From Druceiella hillmani (taxonomy: Eukaryota; Arthropoda; Insecta; Lepidoptera; Hepialidae): DNA of 64,000 bases. The position numbers and the translations under genes were made by a program. The notes under the pieces are model-generated. The model did not search any database. It saw only the letters and a program-made list of their open reading frames with translations, and was not told the origin of the DNA. The stretch lies in the NCBI GenBank assembly GCA_039881145.1, contig JAYKKI010000009.1, positions 6,730,501 to 6,794,500 on the forward strand. The letters run 5' to 3'. Shown one piece after another: positions 1 to 12,829 of this stretch (position 1 is the first letter of the stretch; every line of letters begins with the position of its first letter).

Positions 1-3000
1 GGTAAAAAAATCATCTCAACTTCCTTTCACAAAAAGGGTTTGTAAATCCTTTAAATGCATATGACCCATAAATGCAATGCCATATCCATTGTAGTCGGCA
101 CTCCAATTACACTGATGTTGAATTTGAATTCAACATAAATTTGCAAAGGACCCAGAATTCATTCAAAAAGTTTTCAAAAGGACCTCAGTGGTTACATTTC
201 TGAGCGTGGCTATGGAGAGGATTTATTCATTCCGAGAATAGCAATAACCCTTACAACTTTTCCTTGGTTCAAAGGTTTACAATATCTCTTTGCTTTGCGA
301 TGATAATTAATAAGTTGCAGATCGTGATGTTAATAAACTCAGTCATTCCGAACATGTTATATAAGCGAGCAAGTTGCTTGTCCTACGTCCAGCTCTACGT
401 CACATCCAAAGTGAACAGAAACCCACGTATCTTCAAATGTATCCCATACAAGAAGGTGAAGAACGTGCTATAAAGAAAAGCCGTTGAATAAAAATAGCAG
501 AGAGGTCTGAACAATGTTTATATTGAGTTTTATTTCAGTAGTCTATTTTATTAAACATTTTGCAGTAATTTTAACCTTACAGATATCTCTCTCTGAAACC
601 ATCAATAAAAATTTCTTACTAGCTGGTTCAGAATAGTATTTATGTAGCTAGTAACTAACATAGGTTAAACAATATTTAACATTAAAATATTCTACATAAA
701 CCATAGTAAATCGTATCTAATATTTGCAAGCATGCATGAACCTCGTGTTAATTTTCAAACGAATTTTTAAAATGAGTAAGTTTAAATACTAAAAATTTCG
801 GAAAATAATAAGTAAAATTAATAAAATTTATTCAGAATCGAAAATACTTTTATATATCATACAAAAATGTAGCAAGTTCAATTTTGAACCATTCGTTGAA
901 CTATTTGTATTTTTTTAATTTATCTGGGTTATGTGTAAAATTGAGAGTAAATCATATGGGAAATATATATTTTTTGTTAATGTGTTTATTCCCGTAACAC
1001 GTAATCACATTTCACGGTTTAAATAAAAAATACAAAGATCAAATATTAATACTTACCTAATAAAAATTGCCTCCGTCTTTTATGACTTCGCCATATCCAT
1101 TCGTCCGTCTTCCTCACACGGCCTAACAGTTTTTACAGTTTTGAGGTTATGTTTCACACATTGTGTAGGTAGGTTCTTCAAATAGAATTACCAATTAGTA
1201 TATCGCAAAATATTAATAAGAATGGTTTTATATATATTATACGTAAAGTGGAACTGATTTTTCGTTTTCTCGCACCTAATAGAGAGCGTCAGTTCGTTGC
1301 CAAGAAGTTTTAAACAAAATCGAGTTCCATTTATGGTTATATACTTTTATATCTCGTTTGCCATACACAAAATTTTTAAGTGATATTAAAAGTGCTTTAA
1401 TTTTTATAATACTTCATCAGGAATAAAAGAACTTAATTGAAATTTTTAATTAAAATTTGTTCATTTTACTTTTATCAGTAATTTTAATTGCTATAAATAG
1501 CTACGTAATCCATATTTATATATTTTGCGAGAAAATAATTTTGCATAAATAGTGAACTTGAAAAAAATAGGTCATAAATGTTTACGCTCAAGTCGCGATG
1601 CGCATAGCAGCTACTGAGGATATGAGAACATTTTTTTCTGAAAACTAAAGAAAACAATAATCTTTTGTAGGACCCCTTAGCGATTTTTTTAATTTAAGAA
1701 TCAGTTAAAAGTCGCTCGGCGCCAGATCAAATTATAAGGTGTCGGATGAATTTAAATGATTCTATGTCTCACGAAAAAAAATTGTATAAGGTTAAATGTT
1801 CACTACATCGCGCAATCGCTTTAAGATTTCTCAACAATAATATTATCAAGTATGGTCTCTCGTTGAGGGTGGGGGCTAATTGTTTCTTAAAAAATCATGT
1901 TGGACATTTTTTGTCAAAGAAACGAATGTGCATTAGTCGTTATAAAACACAATAACCTAGAAATTAATGTTTACATAATAAAAGGCTCCTACCGACTGAA
2001 AAATTTTAGAGTCTTCTCGTCTGACGATATCTTCTAATGGGTGAATATCTGTTAACGAGATTAACCGTCTTACGCTCGAAGTTACAGCTCATGCATAGTT
2101 ATTTATCGGGCAGACTTTGCGTATGTTACTTTGATTTTGCATATAAATTGTATTATTTATAACCTTATTTATTTTATTCTATTTCTGCTATTATATCTTA
2201 TAGGGCGAATATAATTTTTCTATTGCATTTTGTCTCACTAAAAATTCTTTATATACGAAAAGAATATTATATTGTTTTGGTGTATTTGATGGTAAAACGT
2301 ACACGATTTGATATGGTAAAAATAATTTAGTTCTTTTAAACAAGGCGAGAGACAGAAAAAAAAGCGAATTAACTTATTTGTTTATACACAACATAATGTG
2401 GCAGCACTATATCATACGTTAAAATCTGTTATCTATAAAACATTACTATCTTATTCGAAAACTATTACGGTAACCTCCTTCAAATTAACAGTTTGATCTA
2501 CATAGCGCCTCAACATAATACAAATAAAACAACTTTGATCTGTCATTATCATTTTATAAGTGAGGTTGGATTTAAAGCTTGCCCTCAATTAAGCCGCTGG
2601 AATGGAATTCAACTTCCAATAATTTAAACTCCTATTTTACGTGTAATTTTTTAGATACAGTCCATGTAAAAACCAGATAAATTTCTACAAATTAAGGAGG
2701 AAGATCATGAATTAGCTCTCGCAAAATAGGGTCGTTCTGGATAGAACAAAGTCACTCTGGACAATATTCCGAACACTAAATAGTGGTACAAAATGCAATT
2801 ACACAATTGTGAAGATATATTTTATGAGTTAAATTAAATCATTTATCATATCCTTTTATGAATGCAACGTGCGAAATAAATATTATTAGTTCCAGGTAGC
2901 TTTTAACTTATATCCAGTCTTCTTTTTATTTTATTAAAAGCAAATAAATCTACTGTAGTTATAAGTCAAGTAGAATAAGATATAAGCAATAATCTCACTC

Positions 3001-3380
3001 CAGCAAATAACTACTTGCCATTCATAGACATAACCCTGCAATTTGAAAATATAAATAATAAATTCGTAACTTAAAAATATTTTGGGTGTTTTTAAAAATC
3101 TTAACAAAGCAATATACAATTAATACATTCTACTTAGCTGTAATATTTAAAAATATGATTTTCAACATCATATCTCCGGGTTTATTGATATTACGACTGA
3201 CACTAATAACGAAGAAAGTAATATCACCACTAAAAAATCGACACTGAGTTTCCGATTGATATTGACTTGTAAATACTCGTAATATAAATATTTATAAAAC
3301 AAAATATTTTTTGCATATTTTGTGTATGGATCTTATTTGGTATAATTCATAAAAAAATAATATCGTTTTTATATTAAATT
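1..3380. other. AT-rich sequence, no recognisable gene
   Basis: No exon with recognisable protein similarity, RNA gene or transposon domain was found on either strand. Open frames here are under 70 codons, low in complexity and lack coding-like composition. A good splice-donor-like GTAAGT occurs on the minus strand near 1055, but I could not attach a convincing exon to it. Confidence 0.5.
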
Positions 3381-3439
3381 TTATTATAGGTACCATGCTT
3401 TTTTATTTTCACACCAAACCCATATTTGCCCTAGTGACC

Positions 3440-3760
3440 TAATAAAAAAAAAACAGTGAGCCGTCACGGGATGCCTGGGAGATGTGAAACATCGTGTTCG
3501 TACAAGTAATATGCATAAAAGATAAATTATTACAGGAACTAAATATAGCATAATGAAAAAATAACAGCGTCGAACTGAGTGAGGAGGGGGCCGCGTAGTC
3601 GGTTGCGCATGGCAACACGTCGCCATACCGTACACTCTACTACGTATAGACTATATATATATACCTTAGTATAGCACGGCAAGTGTCGCGACGCCTACAA
3701 TCCGGTTTATACCTGCGCCTATAGATGTTTCACATCAAAAACACGGCGTAATTTTAATCT
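3440..3760. other. GC-richer island with terminal inverted 13-mers
   Basis: This patch is visibly richer in G, C and CpG than the surrounding AT-rich DNA. It contains GATGTGAAACATC at 3481-3493 and its exact reverse complement at 3724-3736, framing about 256 bp. The open frame on the minus strand at 3384-3635 has no recognisable domain. It may be a small inverted-repeat element or the CpG-rich edge of a promoter; the sequence does not decide. Confidence 0.35.
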
Positions 3761-6700
3761 TTTCCAGAAAACACTTCCCGCACTACAGTTTAAATTTTAT
3801 GCATTAAAAATTCGTTACTAATATGGTCTGATGTTATTATCAATTTCGAAAAAAAATCGCTGAAAGGAGTGAAAAGAAAAAGTAAGGTCATGGAAATAGG
3901 AGTGTATTATATTTTAATGACAACTTTTTAGCGGCACTTGTTTTCCAAGATTGTATTGAACTGCGATCTTTATTACATTCAAGTCGCCTACAAATATTAT
4001 CTCAGAGTAAAATATTCGTATTATAATATTATTGTTTCTAATAAGGTATTTGAAACAACAAATTTAATTTAATATTTAAGAATAGATATTTTTCATGAAA
4101 TAACTCTAATCGGTAATACTAAATTTTTATTTTATTGTTAAAAGTTTATACAGATTGTTTTAAGCAATGTTTTTTTACATATCCTCACAGTACTTGTTTT
4201 AGTTCTTCTTCCTTCTTTTTGTGAGAAAAACCTATTCGTAAGTAATATTTATAAATTTCATTGTGCGAGTTAACCTGTTTTTTATTTTAATGGAAGTTTA
4301 CAATATATTTGATTAAATATTATCAGATATTGTCTTGTAATGTGTGACAAAATTCCAAGAATTTATAAAATGCAAACTGTTCCTCGTGACAAATTGTAAT
4401 CTACATAGTATCAGTAAGATTAGATCAGCAAAAAAATATATGTTTACAAAAAATTATTTTGATCTTATTGAGGAATTTTATGCTAGATTCCGTGTTTTAC
4501 TTTCAGTTATACTTCACATTCCCCATGAAAAAGAATTGACCCATTTCCTTCATGTCTTTCGGTCACATTACCATATTTTGGGAACACAAATGAAACTATC
4601 AAAACCAGATAAAGGATAAAAGAAAAATATGAAATATTGTCGTCATATAGTAGTTGAAAAACAACTGAGACAAAGTTATCCATGTCAAATATTTTTAGTT
4701 CTCTTTCAATATAATTTAAAGGTTTTTCATACTTTTCCTTCAATTAAAGTATTACCTGGAGAAATAACATAAATAATAATAATAATACCGGTCTTTATTC
4801 GTAGTTAGAATTTTTTCCAGCCTATAAAAGGGGATACTGATTTTTTCAGATTTCCTTATAATCTCTTTTTACATATAAGGTGTGTACATAGTGTGTACTG
4901 GTAATTAGCTATTGCTTAAACTGAGTTAAGACACTTAATATACATCATGATAAAGCTATGAAAAGTCTCAAACAAGTAAATAAAATTTAAAAGTAACAAA
5001 ATTTAAATATTTTACTTTGTGTAGAACTTTAAGGATAAACGATACTTTAAGGAGAACAAAAGGGATACTTTAAGGAGAACAAAAGTTGCGTTATATTATT
5101 TAGCCACAACCTAAATTAAAGTCCTTAGTCATTATTAATATGTTGTCTAATATTTATAGATGAAGCTTAATTTTCTTAGTACCTACTTTAGTATATGTAC
5201 CGTAAAATTGATATTTTGTAGGCGCATAAACTTGACGTCATTTTACACAAAATGTAATTAGCAGTGTTAAATTATTTTACTCATACTTGACATGGAGCTA
5301 CCAAGAAAAACGCATATAATGCATATTTTTTTATTAGAGTATCAAGATTGGATTGTTTTTGCTGTCTTCTACACCGAATTTAGTGTATTGTATGGATTTG
5401 CTAATTATTTTAATTTAGTGTATAGCCAGCTATTTTTTTTCTTAATAAAGTGTAGTATTGTGAACGGTTATTTCCTTTTATTTGCCCTGAAAATTTTTGT
5501 TGCTTGATATTCAACAATCCTTAGTTTTCCAAAGTAAATAAAGCAACAGAAAAAACAATTATTCGCCGATTACATATTTTGTAAGGAAATACCATAGTAA
5601 TTAAAATAATTACTTATTAGTTAGAATCTAGAACAACAATTGAGAAAGATAGAGTTACGAATAAAGAATAGGCATATAAATCTACTAATAGGATTTGAGA
5701 ATGTAAAAAAAATAAACATGTCTTAGTTATTAATCTTGTGATTTTGCAAAAATCAATAGTTTTGGGTATTCCGCAATCACATGTTTAAGTTTCTGTCCCT
5801 CTATCCATAAATGGTGGTTTCGTTTATGTTCATTGGCTAGGATTCGGTGGTTTAATCCTGCTGATCTCCTTTATGCAATGTCCCCCAAACATATCATTGT
5901 CTCGTAAACATGTCACCCTTAAATCTCCTTAATAAATAATTCAGTATACTTCATTTATTTTTCTTATACATGTTTTTATTTACTAAAAATATAAGTAAGC
6001 TATTAAGCAAATTATAGAATATTTACTATGGTATGATGAAGCTAACTCTATACTTAACTCTAACAAATTCACAGGCGAAATATCTACATAATTTATTGGA
6101 TGACCCCGCTGTGTTCAGAAACAACTTTGAAAAGAGACATATAAATACAATGAGAGTGAAGAACTTGTTTATTTAATTTGAAAAGGGAACTATCAAAATT
6201 TAATTAGATATTGGATCATAAGGGGCGATAGCATATAGAATCGACAAAAAATTTAAGGAAAACAATAAGGAGTGGCTCGAAGTATTACTTTCGTTCCCTC
6301 GCTTGTTAAGAAATATCTCGAGAAATAAATGCGATCAACCGCACGCGCATGGTGTTTTATATTCTGACCGAATTGCCATCCAAAAAGAAGTACTTACGAG
6401 ATTTTACTTCTATATTTTCATTACTTTTTGCTACTTACATGACCTTCCAAGCCGAAGGACAAATCCGGGTCTCACAAGTTTTTGAAGATGTAACCACAAA
6501 TCCGGGAAATACCAGAGATTATAAATCTTTCAAAAATATCCTGAATTACAATAGCAGCTTTTGCTAGGTAAAAACTTTCTGACTATTTTAACAAAAGAAA
6601 AACTGACTCGAGAACTATATTAGGTGGTAAGGAGATATATCAGGTGACAAGGAGATATATTAAAAAAAATTCTTCTTACTTTGCAAGCAGCAGAAAATTA

Positions 6701-7825
6701 TTTCATCCTACAAAAATGGTATCGAGGCACAGTCATTGAAACTGGTACTTCTGTTATATTACAGGCTCTTTTATATCAACTCGATCCGTATATCAAACTC
6801 GTGGGTCAAAAGACAAACAAAGTGAGAGGTTCTTATAAAACCCAGAACTGTCTGCGCATATAACTAAAACAGGCTTATATTCCTACATTCTACATAAAAT
6901 ATACATTCTGACAGCTAGTGGATATCAGAAATATGCTGAAAAATATTCTCCCTTTGCATATAATACTACCAGATATTTCGTTTCAAAAATCCTTGATACA
7001 ATATGTTTTCAACTTTTCATAAATATTTTTTCCATAAACCAGAATTTATATTCTCAGCATTTTCCCCATAGATCAACTAACTGAAGAATCGCAAGGAGTA
7101 AGAAATAAAGATTTTAAAACTACATGGAAAGAAACTCAAAACAATTAAGTCGAGAGAAATCCAATACGAATATTTTCAAACTTTTCTGATTGAGTTTGTC
7201 AAATATCTCAAGTAGACAGAAAGTATAAGATAAATAGTTCCAAAATTTGCTGATGGAAATATTATCTTTATTAAAGCATCATAATTTATTATATAATGTT
7301 ATGAGGGAAATCGGGATATGAACAAAAAGAGTAACGAATATGATGACTGCGGTGATGGTAATGCTAACGATGATGATACATTAACGTGTCTTTAAAAATA
7401 ATGACATTATTCTTATAAATGCGATAATATGAGATTGTTGTATTTATAAGAATAGCGACTTTGAAGTTCCGCTAATATATAAGGCAATTTTATCTCAGTC
7501 GAGGTTATATTTGGGAAGGAAAACGTTATTCTTACTACTTTTACTTTTTAGCTACTTTTCATTGGATATAATAACATGCTTCCTAAATTCCCGGGTGTGG
7601 AACAGTGTGGAAAAGGGCCTTATTCTACATTCACAAGCGACGCTTCCCAATTTTTGACAAAATAAATTTTAAAAATACTCATACTCTTCCGTTTGCTTAT
7701 AACACTCAAACATTTTATGAGTGCGTAAGTGGAAATAGTAGGGTAATGATGGCTAAAAGGTACATACTTTCTATTCCTCACGTGATAAATTATGTTCTAA
7801 ATAAAATAAATACTAAGTGAAGTTA
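3761..7825. other. AT-rich sequence, no recognisable gene
   Basis: I see no supported gene. Small features only: an (ATA)n run near 4771-4787, a 23-bp tandem duplication at 5041-5085, and a 20-bp near-duplication around GGTRACAAGGAGATATAT at about 6622-6661. Open frames of 60-90 codons (for example 4344-4619 and 5292-5507) have chance-like composition. Confidence 0.5.
5041..5085. repeat. 23-bp direct tandem duplication
   Basis: The 22-mer beginning GATACTTTAAGG occurs at 5041-5062 and again at 5064-5085, with one base between. Both copies are identical, so the duplication is recent or conserved. No function is apparent. Confidence 0.8.
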
Positions 7826-8205
7826 ATTGAGGTTGAGTTGTTGTGTTAGGTTAGATTAAGTTAAGTTGAATAATACTGGGTTAGATTGTATTACGTAAGA
7901 TCGGGTTAGCTTGATTTATGTTAGATTGGATTATGTTGGGTTATAATTAGTTTTGGGCTAGCTTAACTGGGTTAAGTTGGGTAGGTTAGGTTGAGTTAGG
8001 TTATATTAGGCTAAATTTGTTAAGTTTGATTACTCTATTATTAGATTAGATTGCTTTGTATTTAAATAGTATCAGATTGATTGCATTAGGCTAGGTTAGG
8101 TTAGGTTTTGGTCTTATTAGATTGGATTAGGTTATATTAAGTAAAGTTAGATTTAATTCGGATAGTTTATTTTGGATGAAATTAGATTAGATTAGGTTTA
8201 GATCG
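7826..8205 (+). repeat. Degenerate TTAGG-like interstitial telomeric tract
   Basis: About 380 bp are built from imperfect pentamers and hexamers such as GGTTA, TTAGG, TTAGA and TTGGG, with a clean run GGTTAGGTTAGG around 8094-8105. TTAGG is the ancestral arthropod telomere repeat. Here it is heavily mutated and embedded in single-copy-looking DNA, so it is an interstitial relic or a telomere-derived satellite, not a chromosome end. A similar tract in reverse orientation lies at 38845-39030. Confidence 0.65.
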
Positions 8206-8889
8206 TTATTGATCAGTGTTTTATCGAGCATATCTTTCTTTCAAGTAACGTATAGAAATAAAAAATGGTAAACATAGTAAAATTGTATATGTACGTGATA
8301 CGGAAAAATAATTTTTACGTAGAGGTCATATTTTGACACGACGTATAAATTCAATTAAACATAAAAACTTTGAAAGAATGCTGGCTTCCTAACAACCCAT
8401 TTTCTTGTCGATTCAATTATACAACAACCACAGAAATCAAGTCGAAGGCGCTGTCGCGTTCATAAAGCCTTATTACCAACCACGTATCATAGAGTTGGAC
8501 GTAGTGGATGTAAACTACCTCTGAATTGAACTCCGTTACTCCACCAATGTTTTTGGAATCTATTGATCACATTCGTATTCATCAGTAGTACAATTTCTTA
8601 CATCACTTGATATACTTGACTTTGTTACATCACTTGATAGTTTTCAAATGGTATTTTTAAGGGGATGTTGATTAAGCTACTAAAATTGTATTTAATACGC
8701 AACAGCGAGAAATGTCGATCGTATTTTTATTGTAGTTACGATTGAAAGAGTTAAAAATTCTATGAGGCTTGCGCAACGTATACTTTTGAATAAAATACCA
8801 TTTGCACTTTTGATCAAAATAACTGTATACTATGTAGACAACAGATAGACCAAATTTCTAGAGACAACCGAAATTTACTCTAGTCTTAC

Positions 8890-8966
8890 CGCACTCACAC
8901 ATGTATGCAGTATGCATACACGCACCCTCGCACATTCGCAATCACGCACGAACACACGCGCGCCTA
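8890..8966. repeat. CA/CG-rich low-complexity array
   Basis: Alternating purine-pyrimidine tract of CACACA, CACGCA and CGCGCG units. It lies just beyond the 3' end of the minus-strand LINE, so it may belong to the site where that element ends. Confidence 0.7.
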
Positions 8967-8982
8967 GCCCGCTGTCAGCCCT

Positions 8983-9246
8983 TTAATTTTCAGAGATTCC
9001 AACGTGGCTCGATACCCACTGTAAAGCCACCACCCATCCATGTATTATAACCTTCGCGAGCTTTGCACGACACATGACAGTTTGCAAAAAGTCGGTAGGA
9101 GCATTATTGCTGAGCGCATAAATTGCAGCCTGGAAGTAAATTAAGAAGATCATTTTCGCAGGTACCACGTTCTTTATGAGTAGCTGGCTAGAAGCCCCGT
9201 GAACTGCACAAACCTTACTATCGTAATTGTTGGCATATTTTTCCAT
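8983..9246 (-). pseudogene. LINE RNase H domain remnant
   Basis: The 87-codon frame ends in VALQWVSSHVGISEN, the signature of the C-terminal RNase H of LINEs (usual form WVPGHxGIxGNE), preceded by an AAIYALSNN helix. It is collinear with the RT domain upstream and makes this an RNase H-bearing LINE. Confidence 0.85.
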
Positions 9247-9599
9247 TACCAGTGAGTCTTCAAACAGGCAGCAGAACCGTTCTGCTCCGACTCCTTTTGT
9301 TTCAGGCAGGTACGAAACATCTGTGTAGATATAGAATCACTCATTTGAAGGATACTTGAGGTAAATGGTCTCCAGAGCACATGATTTGAGTTCTTCAGGG
9401 ATGGCAATTGCTTTGTCTAGTGTAATAGTTTTCAGGTCGAGATGTCTGGAGATTCAGCATGTACGAAAGGTGAGGTTTGTGTTCTTAGACATTGGGTTGC
9501 TTTTTTATACCCACTCCAGTAATTTCTATCCACTCGCTTTACTCTTTCCTAGAACTTCACAGTGAATTTTTCCCTGAGGCTATATCGAAGTTCAATACA

Positions 9600-10950
9600 A
9601 GTTTGGGTTTGCATTGCTACTGTTATTAATACTACTATTATTACCCACAGTTATTAGTCTAAGGGAATTGTTCTGAACGACATCATATTTGGCAAGAGCG
9701 GGCTTACTTGTCAAGGAGACGACTTCACTGCAGTACTCCAGCAATGGACGCACATATGTTTTATATACTATAGATAGAATGTCCTAAGTAGCTCCCCACT
9801 CGGTAGTCGCAAGCATTTTCCGGAGATTCGTATGCCTTTGAGTCTTCTCAACTATGTTTGTAATGTGAGAGCTCCAGGATAGTTTAGTGTTATGGTTAAT
9901 TCCAAGATATTTCAACAGAGGGATTTATCAAAGAGGCAAGTTTCTATAGCTCAGTTTGATTGGGTGTTTTATTCTCGACACGCTAAAAAGCAGGGCATCA
10001 GTCTTCTCAACACTTACTTCCATTCTGTTCAAGTCGGCCCATGTTTTGAGATTTAGAAGTGTTTTATTTAGGGCCCCCTCAAGAACACTGGTGCCACTGC
10101 CTGCAGCCCCATGTAGAACGTCATCTGCAAAGAATAGTCATGATACCTCAGAAACTCTTTGGATGACCAACATTAGGTCGTCTATCATGATACTGAAGGG
10201 AAGACACCTCAACACCTGGAGTAGTAATTTATAAGGAGAGGTGGCATTGAGAAACTTGCACCGGATGATGCGCTATGAGAGAAAGCTCTCTATCCACTTC
10301 AACATGTTTCAGTTTACTTCCTGCTTTTTAGGATTGCAAACAAGCACGTGACACCAAATTTTGTCATACGCGGTATTAAAGTCCACTAGTACAGCAAGTG
10401 TTGATTGTCTTCTATGGAAGCCATATTTTAAGACGTAAGTAAGTTTCACCACCTGGTATATAGCGGATCTATGTCTACGCAATCCTATTTGACAGGCACC
10501 AATGGCTTTTTTTGATGCCAGACATTCTCAAAATCTCCGTTTAGACGATTTTTTCAGTAACCTTGCAGCATACACTAGTAAGTAAAATAGGTCCGTAGCT
10601 GCTAAGGTTATTAACCGGCTATTCTTTTTTCAGCACCGAGATAACTTCGGCCTTTCTCATTACTGGGGCCCTATAGTGTACCATGTTAGATTGATGAGCC
10701 TCAAAAAGGTCCTCAGAGCCAGCAGACAGAGGTTCGTAATGAACTCAGGGAAGACCCTATCAGGACCTGCAGATATAACTTTTTTAGTGAACTGACTGCG
10801 AAGAGTAGCTCGTCATGAAAATATCCTGGCTAAAGAGCAAATAATCTTGTTCAGTTTGATATGAGGTAACATTTTGGTTAAATATCGATTTTTGCTCTTC
10901 CGCACTAATATGACATCTGCTGATGACTGCATAGTTTTTATACACAGCAG
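9600..10950 (-). pseudogene. LINE reverse transcriptase domain (dead)
   Basis: Minus-strand translation in changing frames gives RT landmarks: a segment near 10700-10600 where polymerase fingers are expected, FADDVLHGAAGSGT at about 10145-10090 holding the catalytic FADD box, and then LNRMEVSVEKT (about 10030-10000), TKLSWSSHI (about 9880) and YKTYVRPLLEYCSEVV (about 9765-9720), which is the usual thumb motif. Several stops and frame changes interrupt it. Confidence 0.85.
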
Positions 10951-11415
10951 TGGAAATTTCTTTAGGGGTAGTAAATAGTTTGCCATTTACTATTACTAGT
11001 TCTCAGCCACGAGAAAAATATTCATTATTTAGGCCCGCGACAAACTTGTGCGCCTTTGAACCGTCTTTTCTGAAGCCCAAGTCTATAATTAAATATCTAT
11101 ATTTAGATCTCTTAAACTGTGTGACGGGACGTTTCAATTTAGCTTGAGCCCCTTTATAGAAATGCAGTCAGTGTCTAGAGATTAATTCCAGAAAGGTAGG
11201 TATTTTTTCACTTGTCCTCTGAGTATACTCTCATCAGCTGCTCATAAAAATCCCTTAATAAGGAGTTCGGCCAAAGCATCAGGACACTCATTTATGAAAT
11301 CTACTATGATATAAATATCGGATAGTTGAAAACAAATATGCCAATTATCGTTTTTGAATTTTCAGCGAGGAAGTTTCTTCGATACAGGTTAGAAGCTTTT
11401 ATAACGAACTCGTAA

Positions 11416-12145
11416 CTACATCAGGCGGTGTCTGCAACAGTCCATGGGGTCCTCCAGAGTAAGCACTGATTTAGAAAACAAAATTACGTAAACCAATGCA
11501 AGATCATGTACTAGTATATCTTCCAAAAGATAGAAAGGTAGGTCCGGAGGGGATTCTGATGAGAGCAGAGTTGTCCGGAAGATCTCCAAAGCCTCGCCTG
11601 TTGCGCTTGTAGTGGAGTAGTTCCATCGTATTGCATGGACGTTAAACTCCCCCACGATGATGAAGTTTTGATGGTGGCTCAGGTTCATGAATCGGTTAAG
11701 ACTTGGTACATTATTGGGTGGGTTATAAAGGCAGATGACTTTAAAATAAACCCCGTCCTTCCAAACGTCTACGTACATTACGTAGACGTTTGGAAGGATT
11801 TCTATTTTGTTATGGTTGTACATTTCGTCGATGAAGGTATCTTTATTTGCAATGGAGTTCCATACATAAGCAATTATGCCAGAGGCAACTTGTCTGGCTC
11901 TCTTAATTATAAGTATTGAGAAAGCGGGTATTTGATAGAAAAAAGTGGTTTCCGTAGAAGCATAACCTTCGACAATCATAACAATGACAGCATCAAGTTT
12001 TGAAATATTAGTTTTCAGCTCAGAGAACTTGTGCTGCTGAAACCACTTACAATCCAAAACAATATACAAAGGTTATTGTCCACGTTCTTATGAGGGCGAT
12101 TTCTTGTAGTAATTGCTTCCATTCATCATTGAAGGTTTGTAAAAT
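11416..12145 (-). pseudogene. LINE endonuclease domain (dead ORF2, N-terminal part)
   Basis: The longest open frame of the window apart from repeats (217 codons, 12069-11416) matches the core of APE-type LINE endonucleases: VICLYNPPNN, then a hydrophobic strand and VGEFNVHAIRW (usual form GDFNAHHxxW), then TGEALEIF. The upstream frame (to about 12145) carries the start of the domain, where the usual N of the first strand is replaced. In the family this domain nicks target DNA for target-primed reverse transcription. The G-D to G-E change in the conserved motif and the 43-bp palindrome inserted in mid-domain argue against activity. Confidence 0.85.
11756..11798. repeat. Perfect palindrome inside the LINE endonuclease
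   Basis: Twenty-base arms (11756-11775 and 11779-11798) are exact reverse complements separated by CAT. In the minus-strand protein this gives a mirror-like repeat (PNVYVMYVDVWKDG), as if a short stretch had been copied in inverted orientation next to itself. It looks like a local templated duplication, not part of the ancestral element. Confidence 0.9.
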
Positions 12146-12698
12146 GGCGATCACTGTAGGAGATTTAGCGTTACCAAAAGTGCACTACGAGGAGGCCTGC
12201 CATTTTGTACTCCGCTTAAATAAAATAAATGTTTAAAATTAGATACACTTTGTGCATACCAGTAAAGTTCACGGCTTTACATAGAAGCATTGAATATTAT
12301 TTTGGAAAAGTAATCATGTTTGGTCCTTAGAGAGAATATATGGAAAGGCACAGTTACATTAAATTTTATAATATGAAGTGATAATAAGTGATAACAAGCA
12401 CTGGGTAAAATTACGATCAATGGACAACTTTTGCAGCTATTATCCATAGTTTATTTAGGAACCCAAATATATACAGTGTTGCTTTCTGGTATTTTGTTCT
12501 CTCCGTCCGCAAGGCTCCCAAATTATATATTCCTCTACACATGCATAAGATGGAGTACCTTGAAATTGCCCGTTACTTTTTTGTTTTTTAACACATTCAC
12601 TACAATTTAGTCGAAGTCTATTATTTCGTTTTTCATCCTCTTTTCGATAGGAATTTATATCCTAATTAATATTATTATAAGAATTATATTTTTGTCTT

Positions 12699-12820
12699 TT
12701 ATTTATTTATATACTTTAATATATGTGATTTATACATATGGCGAACTTATTGCTAGGAGAGCAATCTTTTACAGACAACCAAAAAACCAGTCCAGCTCCG
12801 CTCGACGAGCGGCCCGCGGA
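12699..12820 (-). mobile_element. SINE fragment (family S, tail and body)
   Basis: On the minus strand this copy has the 3' tail of AAATA units, the body segment with GCAATAAGTTCGCCATATG-like sequence, and the GGCTGG-like region, but it stops before the tRNA-like head. Fuller copies are at 18968-19173 and 25217-25416. Confidence 0.75.
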
Positions 12821-12829
12821 TATATATTC

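Larger units (their letters stand above)
8970..12170 (-). mobile_element. Decayed non-LTR retrotransposon (LINE) with EN, RT and RNase H
   Basis: Read on the minus strand, the segment shows in order an APE-type endonuclease (about 12140-11440), a reverse transcriptase (about 10950-9600) containing FADDV at about 10120, and an RNase H domain (9246-8983). This order is that of LINE families of the Jockey/I/LOA group that carry a C-terminal RNase H. Stops and frameshifts separate the domains, so the copy is dead. It is about 3.2 kb long; no ORF1 or clear poly(A)/microsatellite tail was identified, so the 5' end is probably truncated. The clade cannot be fixed by eye. The stretch between the domains is the same element and holds no separate gene. 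Confidence 0.85.

Noticed and set aside
9365..10234. Plus-strand frames at 9365-9565 and 9956-10234, and 11635-11919
   Set aside because: Antisense shadows of the minus-strand LINE reverse transcriptase and endonuclease.
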